Assembly (NCBI GenBank): GCA_964635375.1
Contig: CAZWOU010000006.1
Span: 1-64,000 of the forward strand
Reading direction: 5' to 3'
Origin: CAZMNY01 sp964635375
GTDB taxonomy: Bacteria; Planctomycetota; Planctomycetia; Pirellulales; Pirellulaceae
Length of the DNA: 64,000 nt
Under the pieces are notes generated by a model. The model was not told the DNA's origin. It saw nothing but the letters and a program-made list of their open reading frames with translations, and did not search any database. This document shows positions 36,546 to 44,837 of this stretch, piece by piece (position 1 is the stretch's first letter; each line of letters opens with the position of its first letter). A program made the position numbers and the translations under genes.

Positions 36546-37615
36546 AAACGAGAAACTGCGGATTTACCCTAGTCGAGCTGTTGGTCGTCATTGCGATCAT
36601 CGGCATTCTCATCGCGCTGCTATTACCCGCCGTCCAAGCGGCTCGTGAAGCGGCTCGGCGAATGCAATGCACGCAGAATCTGAGCCAGCTGATTATTGCC
36701 GTGCACAGTTACGAAATGTCGCACCGTGTGTTCCCTTACGGGACGATCGACAAGTCGCCCCAAATCGACAACCGGCCGATCGGCTACCACCATAACTGGA
36801 TCTCACAGATTCTTCCGCAGATCGAAGAGACTAACGCGTTCGAGGCAATCGACCGAACCGTCGGCGTATATCACCGAAACAATGTACCCGTGCGCACGCT
36901 GCGAATAGGCCTGCTCTTTTGCCCGTCAGATGCGGGGCCGGGGTCGGCGCACTCAAACTACGCTGGCGTGCACCATCCAACGGAAACACCGATCAGCACC
37001 ACAAATTCGGGCGCCTTCATACTTAACAAGGCGATTCGGTATGATGACGTCAGCGACGGTTCGTCGCAGACCATTTTCCTCGGCGAGAAGAATCTTGATT
37101 CGGGGCTCGGTTGGATGTCGGGTACTCGAGCCACCTTGCGCAATTTTGGTTCGAAGATCAACGGACTCGGCCCGCCCCCAGGAACGCCCCCTAACGCCAC
37201 TCAACTCGGTGGCATGGGTATGGGAAGTGGTGGCCAACCTGGCGTCATGTCAGCCAACAACGAATGGCAATTACCCGGCTTGCCCGCCGACGCCCAGGCG
37301 CTAATCGATGGTCAAGCCGCGGGGAAGCCGAATCAGGGCAGCCCCGACGAACCGCAGGCGACGAGCGGCCTGGACGAAACCAACGAAGGCCAGCCGGGTA
37401 AAGAGGAAGGCAATGCGGCGAAAGCCAGGCAGCCCAAGGGACCGCCTCTGCTGTTCGTTGGCGGGTTCAGCAGCAGTCACCCAGGCGGCGCGAATTTCGC
37501 GTTCGGTGACGGACATGTCAGGCTTATCTCGGAGAACGCAGATCTCCCCACGCTTCAACAGTTGGCCGACCGAGCTGACGGAAAACTGTTGCGAACCGAC
37601 CGATATGGCCCCTGA
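36542..37615 (+). CDS. DUF1559 prepilin-type protein
   Basis: 357 residues of the large planctomycete DUF1559 family. The ATG at 36542 has AGGAG 7-8 bases upstream and overlaps the previous stop. Seen: class III prepilin signal (MKTRNCG, then FTLVELLVVIAIIGILIALLLPAVQAAREAARRMQC split after Gly), NYAGVHH, GSSQTIFLGEK, and the C-terminal H-x9-DG motif in SHPGGANFAFGDGHVRLIS. A Pro/Gly/Asn-rich insertion lies at about 215-305. As the only gene here with a canonical FTLVE start, it could be the major structural subunit handled by the operon's ATPase and GspF-like proteins. Confidence 0.93.
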   Translation: MKTRNCGFTLVELLVVIAIIGILIALLLPAVQAAREAARRMQCTQNLSQLIIAVHSYEMSHRVFPYGTIDKSPQIDNRPIGYHHNWISQILPQIEETNAFEAIDRTVGVYHRNNVPVRTLRIGLLFCPSDAGPGSAHSNYAGVHHPTETPISTTNSGAFILNKAIRYDDVSDGSSQTIFLGEKNLDSGLGWMSGTRATLRNFGSKINGLGPPPGTPPNATQLGGMGMGSGGQPGVMSANNEWQLPGLPADAQALIDGQAAGKPNQGSPDEPQATSGLDETNEGQPGKEEGNAAKARQPKGPPLLFVGGFSSSHPGGANFAFGDGHVRLISENADLPTLQQLADRADGKLLRTDRYGP

Positions 37616-37629
37616 AGAATGGCGTGACG

Positions 37630-38268
37630 ATGTCTAAACTCGCAAGCCATCCGAGAGCAGATCGCCCAAGCTGGACGGGGCCGATCATCGTGATCGCGTC
37701 CGCGCTGCTGGGCGTTGCCGTATTTGGCGGCCTCGCCTACTACCGAATCGTCTTTGGCTGGTCCTCTACCATATCCGAGTCGGACAAGGCGGCATTGGTG
37801 GTTGCGGCCGATGTGGAAAAGTTCCTCGAAGGTATTGCGATTCGCACAGACCAAGAGACATGGTCCAAGACGTGGTTTCCGAGCGAGCGGTGCTCAATCG
37901 TCTACAAGTACGAACACCCGGATCTTGCGCGTGTATTGCGAATTGAATCCTACCTTCATACCGAAACCACTCGCAAAGACAGTTTTGACAAATGGAACGA
38001 GTTAGTCAATCAATATCAGAGTCGATTCGCCGCACTCGTGCCGGACGCCGCCTATATCAATCGCGACGTGGAACTCATGATTGGGGACCAATCCCGCTTT
38101 GGTTCCTTTAACGAGGGCGACCAGGCTGTGGCCTACTTCTTTGCTCGGCGGCGAGGCAAGCACATCTTTTTCGGATTCGTTCAATGCGCCGAGCTCGATG
38201 ATGGCAGGATTGGCGATGTCTTTGCGGCCCCGTCGAGTGGGTTGGCCGATTGGACTCCGTCTCCTTAG
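37630..38268 (+). CDS. single-pass membrane protein of unknown function
   Basis: About 212 residues; starts at the ATG at 37630 or the GTG at 37624 (the GTG has GAAGAA 6 bases upstream). One transmembrane segment (PIIVIASALLGVAVFGGLAYYRIVFGW), then a soluble alpha/beta region with VVAADVEKFLEGIAIR, CSIVYKYEHPDL, and GDQAVAYFFARRRGKHIFFGFVQC. No family recognised. It follows the DUF1559 gene by 9-15 bases and probably belongs to the same operon. Confidence 0.65.
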   Translation: MSKLASHPRADRPSWTGPIIVIASALLGVAVFGGLAYYRIVFGWSSTISESDKAALVVAADVEKFLEGIAIRTDQETWSKTWFPSERCSIVYKYEHPDLARVLRIESYLHTETTRKDSFDKWNELVNQYQSRFAALVPDAAYINRDVELMIGDQSRFGSFNEGDQAVAYFFARRRGKHIFFGFVQCAELDDGRIGDVFAAPSSGLADWTPSP

Positions 38269-38338
38269 CCCGCCCCGTCTCCTTAACCCGCCTGCGCGGG
38301 GCCTATCTCATTCCGCGATCGTGGTCTGCCAAGCGGCG

Positions 38339-38911
38339 TCAGGTTGTTGTGGCGGTCTCGGCTTCGCCGGATGATCGGTCACCGTGCGACTTGGCTACGG
38401 ACGAAAACGGGTCAAGTGCAGATAGAGACAATCGCCTTCCAAACAGCGCGGGTTGGTAGCCGACGTGCATGGCACAAACGAAGCCAAGCAGGAATTGAAA
38501 GACCGCCGCGATCGCGACATAAGCTACGAATGGTCGCAAGGCAATCACGCCCTCCTTCGGCTCCGCGTCGTCCTCTGGCAGCTTCTCCTCAGGTTTGCCG
38601 CCTGGGCGTCTCCATGCCGTCCGGGCGACGAGTTGGAACTCGCGATATCGTTCCGCCGCGATCGGATTTGGCGGGGGTGTTACGAGTGATTTGATGGCCA
38701 TGGATCCCAGCGACTCGCATTGCTCCGCCGTCAAGACGAGGGGGTCGGTCTCGTCGTCTCTCGTTTGAGATGGCAAGTCGCTGTCTATGCGCAACATCGC
38801 TTTCGAGCACGTGAGTAGCGTCAGCAATAGCGAGGCGATTAAAACCACCGCGATTTTGCGGCGTTTTTTCATCACGAGAGTTTGCATTTTCTTGGCGAAC
38901 GATTTGAACAT
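38339..38911 (-). CDS. hypothetical two-helix membrane protein
   Basis: About 190 residues, no family recognised. Hydrophobic segments at the N terminus (IAVVLIASLLLTLLTC) and near residues 140-160 (FVAYVAIAAVFQFLLGFVCAMHVGY) flank a charged, Pro-rich central part (RRPGGKPEEKLPEDDAEPKEG). The start is uncertain: ATGs at 38911, 38887 and 38872 all lie before the first helix and none has a strong ribosome binding site; the frame is open to 38971. Confidence 0.5.
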   Translation of the reverse strand: MFKSFAKKMQTLVMKKRRKIAVVLIASLLLTLLTCSKAMLRIDSDLPSQTRDDETDPLVLTAEQCESLGSMAIKSLVTPPPNPIAAERYREFQLVARTAWRRPGGKPEEKLPEDDAEPKEGVIALRPFVAYVAIAAVFQFLLGFVCAMHVGYQPALFGRRLSLSALDPFSSVAKSHGDRSSGEAETATTT

Positions 38912-39107
38912 GGCTGCAGATAACTTGGCTGGCGGGTTGCGCTGGGCCACTCGGCAGGCGCAGAATTCCAATCAAGGGTAGTTCACTAACAGCGGCATCA
39001 ATTCTGTTCGAGATCTCTGTTTGAACCCTTTCGGGCCGGTGGGCCTGCCTGGCGCGGACATGACGGCAAAAGGGGCCGGATATGGTATGGTCCTCGCCGC
39101 GCGATCG

Positions 39108-39920
39108 CTACCTGCGGAAGTCGTGAATTGCGGAGATGGCAGCGTCCCAATCACCGTTGAAGTGAACCGCGCGATCGTCCACGTAGACATGGGCTGGCGG
39201 CTTGTGCTCACAGATTTCATCGACTTCGATGCCGTGCAATTCGAGCCACTTGGCGATGGCCGTGCGACCGCTTTCCGTGCGGCACCGGGCTGAATGGACG
39301 ACGATGTGAAACCGGTTGCGCAGCTTCGCGATAGCGAGGGCGGCGCCGTGTATCGGGGGGTCGGGAATCGACTCCTCGCCTTGCCAACCGGACCGATAGG
39401 AGTTGATCACGCCATCAAAGTCCAGGCAGACCGTCTTTCGCCTGAGCTCAATGCCGTGCCGGATAGCCAGGCCGTCAGGCGTTGGCTGAGTGTGCAGAAT
39501 CCTCTCAATGGCCTCGTCGCCGACCAACCATTGCTCATCGGCGCCCGGCTCATCATTCCAAACTCGCGTAAAGTGCTTGCGCGTGTGGTGACGACCGGGC
39601 AGGCGGAGCCAGCTGCCGTAATGATGAACTCGCCCCTTGCCGGGAAAGATCTCCGGCGCTGTGTCCAGACCTCGCTTGGAAAAATCGGCAACGAGACTGG
39701 AGCCGAACTCATGGACCGAGCGACTGTACATGGGCGAATGAAAGATCATGAGCAAGTGAAAGCCGCCGGCGCCGTTGCTGTCCATCAACAACGGGTCGAA
39801 ACCCATCTGCTGCAGCTTGCTCCACCAGTAATGGGCGGCGACAAAGTTGCCTTCGGGCGTGACGCTTAGATCGAATTCGTCATGCAGGTCGATGTCGATG
39901 CCAACCACCGAGACGACCAA
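39108..39920 (-). CDS. primase-HAD fusion, C-terminal fragment (primase catalytic core and HAD phosphatase)
   Basis: Main part of a frame-broken gene. Residues about 5-150 carry the core of an archaeo-eukaryotic primase (AEP) domain of the type seen in TOTE-like elements: metal-binding Asps in GIDIDLHDE, PLLMDSNGAGGFHLLMIF (conserved Ser-x-x-x-Gly-x-His pattern) and SWLRLPGRHHTRKHFTRVW. Residues about 160-270 are a HAD-type phosphatase: motif I CLDFDGVINSY, SGWQGEESIPDPPIHGA, VHSARC, KPPAHVYVDDRAVHF with the acidic pair. All key HAD residues are present. The apparent TTG start at 39920 is not real; homology continues in the next frame upstream, with one base missing near 39901-39906. I infer a DNA-end processing or replication role. 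Confidence 0.75.
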   Translation of the reverse strand: MVVSVVGIDIDLHDEFDLSVTPEGNFVAAHYWWSKLQQMGFDPLLMDSNGAGGFHLLMIFHSPMYSRSVHEFGSSLVADFSKRGLDTAPEIFPGKGRVHHYGSWLRLPGRHHTRKHFTRVWNDEPGADEQWLVGDEAIERILHTQPTPDGLAIRHGIELRRKTVCLDFDGVINSYRSGWQGEESIPDPPIHGAALAIAKLRNRFHIVVHSARCRTESGRTAIAKWLELHGIEVDEICEHKPPAHVYVDDRAVHFNGDWDAAISAIHDFRR

Positions 39921-40201
39921 TCGGCGCCGACGCTATGCAGTCCCAGAATTCCTCCTCCGCCGGTCGCCTTGAAGTGCTTTGCCAGAGACGACTGGCCCAG
40001 AAACACTTTGCCCCGCTCGTCTCGAAAGGGGGCGGTGATGGCCTTGTTGGACTTGCCGTCAGACGCAACCTTGCGGTTTCGCTCGGCCAAGTAGAGCCCC
40101 CAAACATCGGTTCGGTTGACCAAGTGAGCCATCGCCCAAGCGGCAAGATCCTCCGCGCGGCGTCGCCAGTCCTGCGCGATCAGGTCGGTATATGGTGGCA
40201 C
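39866..40201 (-). CDS. primase-HAD fusion, N-terminal fragment
   Basis: First part of the same gene. Seen: AWAMAHLVNRTDVWGLYLAERNRK, VFLGQSSLAKHFKATGGGG and ILGLHSVGADWSSRW, which match the N-terminal half of AEP primase domains and lead straight into GIDIDLHDE of the other fragment. At CCAACC (39901-39906, plus strand) one base is missing; restoring it gives RW-x-GIDIDLHDE in a single frame. The GTG at 40201 is the annotated start, but the frame is open upstream to about 40275, next to the DUF1571 stop, so the real N terminus may be slightly longer with a rare start codon. Confidence 0.7.
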   Translation of the reverse strand: MPPYTDLIAQDWRRRAEDLAAWAMAHLVNRTDVWGLYLAERNRKVASDGKSNKAITAPFRDERGKVFLGQSSLAKHFKATGGGGILGLHSVGADWSSRWLASTSTCMTNSI

Positions 40202-40278
40202 GTGATTGGGCTCCGCCAGCGGCGAACCGTCGGCGTGAAGCTGATGGCTTGCGGCGGTCCTAGATGAATAATCGCCAA

Positions 40279-41112
40279 TTAGCGGAATCCGTACTTAGGA
40301 TTGTCGCGGCGAAAGTCGTTCTCGCTTAGCCCTACATTAATCCGGATATCGCGGTACGTATACTGCTCCAGCAAGACCGGTTCGCCGCCTTCCTCTTCCG
40401 GCCAGTCAAACGCCTCGTAGTGAATAGGAATCCGCAGCTCTTGGTCAATATAGACCCGAGCTATATAGAATCGCGAGTCTTCGCTATCTTCTCGAGTCTT
40501 CACTTCCATCCCAATACACTCACGACCATCAACCTTGGCGCCTTTGAAGTACTTAACTTCGCTGCCATCGGAGACGATTTCATCTTCGGCGACGTCGACC
40601 AACTGGGCGATCAGGTTGTCAAAGCCGATTTGGGTAATTGGATAGCGGTTGTCCCGCATCGCCAAGGGGCTGTCCGGTTTGAGCGTCGTGGTGATAAACG
40701 CGAATCGTTGACCGCCGTTCCGAGCGATGATCTTACCGTCGTTTTCGCCGTGGACATAAAGCACCTCGCGACCGACGACAGACTCTGGCGAATAGAATTT
40801 CAAATAGACGCCAAAGGGGATATCACGCCCACTATGGCGACGGGCGTGACGGATCTTGGCGAACATGTACTGGCGATCGCCCAGGCGACCATCGACTCGT
40901 TCGCGTTTGATCAGTATGCATGTATAGTCCTGTATCTCGCGTTGAATTCGCTCGCGGCCATCGACCGCCCAACGCAGGGCCGCTTGCAGCGGATGGTCCT
41001 CTTGAGCCAACGCCTGCGTCGTCAAGTCTTCACCTTGGCTCGGCCGAGACCAGGCAACCGTGGCGATGAGAAGAATGCCACACATGGCCAACCGGCGTTG
41101 ATCGATGATCAT
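40279..41112 (-). CDS. DUF1571 exported protein
   Basis: 277 residues from the ATG at 41112 with AGGAG 6 bases upstream; an open extension to 41262 is not needed. Signal peptide in residues 1-25 (AMCGILLIATVAWS). The body matches DUF1571, a family typical of planctomycetes: IQDYTCILIKRERVDGRL, FGVYLKFYSPESVVGREVLYV, GIEVKTRED-like segment GMEVKTREDSEDSRFYIARVYID, and PIHYEAFDWPEEEGG. The fold resembles outer-membrane lipoprotein sorting proteins, so lipid or lipoprotein handling is conceivable but not shown. The primase-HAD gene starts right behind it. Confidence 0.85.
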   Translation of the reverse strand: MIIDQRRLAMCGILLIATVAWSRPSQGEDLTTQALAQEDHPLQAALRWAVDGRERIQREIQDYTCILIKRERVDGRLGDRQYMFAKIRHARRHSGRDIPFGVYLKFYSPESVVGREVLYVHGENDGKIIARNGGQRFAFITTTLKPDSPLAMRDNRYPITQIGFDNLIAQLVDVAEDEIVSDGSEVKYFKGAKVDGRECIGMEVKTREDSEDSRFYIARVYIDQELRIPIHYEAFDWPEEEGGEPVLLEQYTYRDIRINVGLSENDFRRDNPKYGFR

Positions 41113-41418
41113 TCGGTGCTCCTGTGCGATAAGTTCAGGGGTTTCGGCAGGTCTCGCCGATCCGTTTCCTTGGCGGCCTGATCTGATGAAATGGACGCCG
41201 CCGACTTTCATTAATCCAAGTCTTGCAACTTGGTCAAGCGAAGAAGGCGAAAAAACGACCAACTGCGCAAAAAGGGATCAGATCGCATCCAGAAATGGAC
41301 GATTGGGCAAACTTGCTGGACCGTGGCCGAGAGTTCTTGCAGCCAATAGGACAACTCACCCCAAACTTCCCAGACGCTGCGATATGAACACGCGGCGTTA
41401 GTTTGGCCACCGGTTGAC

Positions 41419-42930
41419 TCAATCGGCTTCCTCTAGGATTTGATCGATGTCGGTCTTCAGACCCCGCATGTACTGCCGCCATTCGGTTTGCAGGGCGGGG
41501 ATGTCGGGACCAAAGACGTCGTAGAATAGCTCTTTGAGCAATGATGGATTGAGCTTCACATGGGGCGGCATCTGCCCCATCCGCCGATAGTAATCGATCA
41601 GCTTGTCAAAGTGCCGCTCCATCAGAAAATGAGTTAGGGCCCACGCTTGTCCGTAGCCATGGAGCGTGCTGGAGTTTGTGGCGGCCAGGCTGAAGATCTC
41701 ATCGGTCATGATGAAGTCGAGACTCGAGTGCACTTTGTCGTTGGCGAGTGCCTTGTAGCGGTCGAGTCGTTGTTCGTTGACGGCCCCAACGCCGCTCCAC
41801 GCGGCATCGTTCGGCGTTTCGAAATATGTCGCGAGTCCCTCATGGGTCCAGGTGGGCGCCATCACATGCCTTGGCAGCAAACCGGTGTTGCCCGCCATTT
41901 GGTGAGTGCACTCATGGCTGACTACCTCGATGTCCTGGTTCTCACGCGAGATTTCGATGAGCAAGGCGAGCGTGTCGGCCATCCGGACGAGTTCGCGCGC
42001 CCCGATGGCACGGTCTTTGATCGCCTGTTTTTTCTGCTCTTGAAGCGACTTGGCAAGGTTAACAAGCGGCTTGAAACTCTTGTGGGTTCCCTGGTCGTAG
42101 AACACTGCCACATTCGTGTCGCCGCTCCAAAAACCCGACGCGCTAGACAAGGACGGACTTAACGCGGTCGCATAATCCAAATAGTCTTGGTACTCCGCGA
42201 ACAGCACTACCATCAGTCGTTCTTTCGGCAACTCAAGCTCGATACCTTGCGAGTAGAATCTCAGTAGAAAACTCTCGTAGACCGTCTCCAATAACGCCAG
42301 TCGTTCCTCGGCTCGCGGCAGCCTGCGATTCTTCCCCGGCTTGTCCGGCGTATCGTGCATCAAGATGTAGTGCTTGCTCTTGCTGGTCTTCATTCGGCCA
42401 AAACTGGGTGTCCGTCTGAGGAACTGCTCTTCCTTCCCAGTGTCCTCAAGCGGCAAGTCAATCTGTTCCTTCAGACGCTTGACCCGCAAAGCTCCCTCAT
42501 GTTGGGGATCTATTTTGAGCGCTTGGTCGACAGCGGTGTAGCACGCTGGCAGGAGCCCGTTGCGCAGAGCCCAGCGCGAGGCGTCCATACACTCGTCGGC
42601 GGTCTTCGCTCGACCGATTCGTCGAGTGAACAAAGCAGCGTTCGTCGGCGCTCGAACAATGCGTGTCTCTCGACTGCTCATCCCCAAGGTCAACTTGCCG
42701 AACTTCGGATGCCGGTAGCTGATCGTTCTGCCCGGATTCACCGTGGCCTTCCCTTGCAGGCGAACGACGATCGGCAGCCCTGGGACTTGATAGAACACAA
42801 TGTCGGCCGACGCGGTCGCCGTCGATACGGCAATCATGGCCACGCCGAGTGCGGCGCGCCGAAGCCAAGCCGGCACGGAGAGCGGATTACTTGTCGCCGA
42901 AAGACGCGTTGCGTATTTTGCCTGACCCAT
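41419..42930 (-). CDS. DUF1570 gluzincin-like exported protein A
   Basis: 503 residues from the ATG at 42930 with GGAAG 6 bases upstream; the upstream open stretch to 43119 is not family-like. Signal peptide (RRAALGVAMIAVSTATASA), then a beta-rich N-terminal domain. The C-terminal half is DUF1570 with HECTHQ (HExxH) near residue 338, followed 25 residues later by THEGLATYFE, which supplies the third zinc ligand Glu of gluzincins. HGYGQAWALTHFLMERH follows. A periplasmic or cell-wall metallopeptidase is the reasonable inference. A paralogue lies at 47557-48804. Confidence 0.85.
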   Translation of the reverse strand: MGQAKYATRLSATSNPLSVPAWLRRAALGVAMIAVSTATASADIVFYQVPGLPIVVRLQGKATVNPGRTISYRHPKFGKLTLGMSSRETRIVRAPTNAALFTRRIGRAKTADECMDASRWALRNGLLPACYTAVDQALKIDPQHEGALRVKRLKEQIDLPLEDTGKEEQFLRRTPSFGRMKTSKSKHYILMHDTPDKPGKNRRLPRAEERLALLETVYESFLLRFYSQGIELELPKERLMVVLFAEYQDYLDYATALSPSLSSASGFWSGDTNVAVFYDQGTHKSFKPLVNLAKSLQEQKKQAIKDRAIGARELVRMADTLALLIEISRENQDIEVVSHECTHQMAGNTGLLPRHVMAPTWTHEGLATYFETPNDAAWSGVGAVNEQRLDRYKALANDKVHSSLDFIMTDEIFSLAATNSSTLHGYGQAWALTHFLMERHFDKLIDYYRRMGQMPPHVKLNPSLLKELFYDVFGPDIPALQTEWRQYMRGLKTDIDQILEEAD

Positions 42931-42992
42931 TGAATGCTTCCGCTGAAGTGATCGATTGAACCCGCGGAGCCGGATTTTCGTGTCAGCAACGT

Positions 42993-44697
42993 CTAGCGTC
43001 CGCGCTTGCTGGAGGAGCGAACGACCGGAATCGCGGCCGGCCCCTCCCCTACTTTGAAGTCGAGCATCGGCTCGCCCGCTTGCGACAGGTCCACTGATTC
43101 CGAACCGTGAATCGTGCACAAGGCCCGCATGACTTGCGGATCGATGTCTGCTGAGATAAATCGAACGGAGCCATCGACCATCGTGGCGGCAGAGCCAGGC
43201 TTCGAGCCGTTGTTGGCCGTGCCGAACCCCGTCAGCTTGTCGAAATAGGGTTCGCGCGCCCCGCGAATCGTCGCGCCGCCGCCTTGAACCCAGGGCGAGG
43301 CGATCTTGCCGGCGCCGATTAGCAGAATCGTCTGGCTCTCCCCATCGGTGATCTCCGATCTTTTAGCCACTTCGTCAAAGCCGAACACACCGGCTCGCGG
43401 GTCGTCGCGAGGCAACTCGCCGGCAACCACGTTTCGTCGATCCTCGATGCCAGCCATCCCCACGAAATGAGAGAGTCCCATGCCGTCAAAAGGATACCCC
43501 TTCCAAAGTTTGCGATCATCGGCGGGGTTCTGGAACTGGGGAATCAGGGCGGCTGAGAAAACGAGGTTCTGGCCGTCCGTCCAGGGTTTGCTCTGGTCGA
43601 TTCGGTCGTAGAGTTTTTGGTGACCCAAGTGGGGCAGCAGCGCGGTCATCCAGCTGTATTGCACCATCAATGGTCTGTCCGCCACCACGCTGTTGACGCC
43701 TTTCACATTTCCAGCGGACCGCCACTTCTCTGCCGCGACAAACAGTCGATGAGGCCCCGCGGCCGGTTGCGCTGGCGGTTGACTGTCCTCCACCGTAGTG
43801 GCAGTGTCGCCGGACTTGGTGGGCGCCGCTGGAGATGGGGCAGCCGGGTCGTCCGGCTGTACCACGGGGATTCCTCCGAGGCCGGAGAGCGACGACCCAA
43901 GTGGTCTGCCGCCTGGCGGGTTGGAATCGACGGGATTCGAATTGGCTGGGTTCGACGAATTCACGTCGCCAACGTTCTGTCCGCCCGCCTCGGCCGCACG
44001 AGTTGATTCCGCTGANNNNNNNNNNNNNNNNNNNNNNNNNNNNNNNNNNNNNNNNNNNNNNNNNNNNNNNNNNNNNNNNNNNNNNNNNNNNNNNNNNNNN
44101 NNNNNNNNNNNNNNNCGCTGATTCCGTTGGTGCAACCGACTCATGCTCAGCCAGGGCGAGTTCTGGATCGTTCGCCGGCGGATCGCCGCTGGAGAACGCG
44201 CCGCCAAGAAACAGCGCGATGATGACGACAAAAACAACTGCGAAGGCCCCGCCGATGGCAAGAGGCGCTCGGTAGTCGCTGCCGGTTGATTTCCGTGGCG
44301 GGTTGCCGCCGAGTGTACGTGATGGAAGTTGGTGCTGCAGCTGCGGCTCTTCATACGCCAACGGCGGCAGGGGAATCGTCAACGCGATGCCGCAGCTGAG
44401 GCAATTGGCCGTCGAGCCAGCCAGTCTGGCGGCAGCCCTAAACTTTGCTCCGCATCCACACTGAACGTCGATGGCGCCCTCGGGTTGATTCGAGCTCGGC
44501 TTCTCGTCGAGGGGATTCGTCGCGACAGGGCTTGAGACAACAGGGCTTGAGACAACAGGGCTTGAGACAACAGGGCTTGAGGCGAGATTAGGAATGGCTA
44601 GCGGGCCGCCGCAATTCGGGCATTGCAATTGCTGTCCGGCCAAGTGATCCTCGGCTTCAAACTGCATGCCGCAGGCGCAAGAAACAGGAAGGGGCAT
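42993..44697 (-). CDS. zinc-ribbon membrane protein with DUF1559-like C-terminal domain (interrupted by gap)
   Basis: One gene split by 100 N (44016-44115); the two sides are in different frames only because the gap length is nominal. N-terminal part (from ATG 44697): two zinc ribbons (CACGMQF...CPNCGG and CGCGAKF...CLSCG) separated by a SSPVV repeat, then one transmembrane helix (IGGAFAVVFVVIIALFLGGAF). C-terminal part: a low-complexity Pro/Ser/Asn linker and a DUF1559-like domain with SWMTALLPHLGHQKLYDRID, GESQTILLIGAG and SAATMVDGSVRFIS, which corresponds to the H-x9-DG end with the His lost. No prepilin leader, so it is anchored differently from pilin-like relatives. Probably cytoplasmic zinc ribbons with an extracytoplasmic DUF1559 domain. 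Confidence 0.8.
44016..44115. other. assembly gap (100 N)
   Basis: Exactly 100 N within the zinc-ribbon/DUF1559 gene. The flanks share CGCTGATTCCG-like sequence, which suggests a collapsed short repeat. Confidence 0.95.
44523..44581 (-). repeat. 15-base tandem coding repeat (GACAACAGGGCTTGA)
   Basis: Four near-perfect copies (the first shortened) encoding SSPVV units between the two zinc ribbons. In-frame expansion or contraction would change the spacing of the ribbons. Confidence 0.8.
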
Positions 44698-44837
44698 GTG
44701 ATCAACTCGATATGGTAGGGAAATGCACGCGCCATGCTACCACAGGATTCTGCGCGCACCAAAGGTTTCTTCGCTGTCTCCGTCTTAGCTGCCGCGACTC
44801 GCAATGCGCAAATCGAAAGACGGAACTCGAAACGCCT

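Noticed and set aside
39108..40201. Prophage or TOTE mobile element around the primase gene
   Set aside because: No integrase, transposase, helicase, nuclease or terminal repeats nearby; neighbours are ordinary planctomycete exported proteins with similar base composition.
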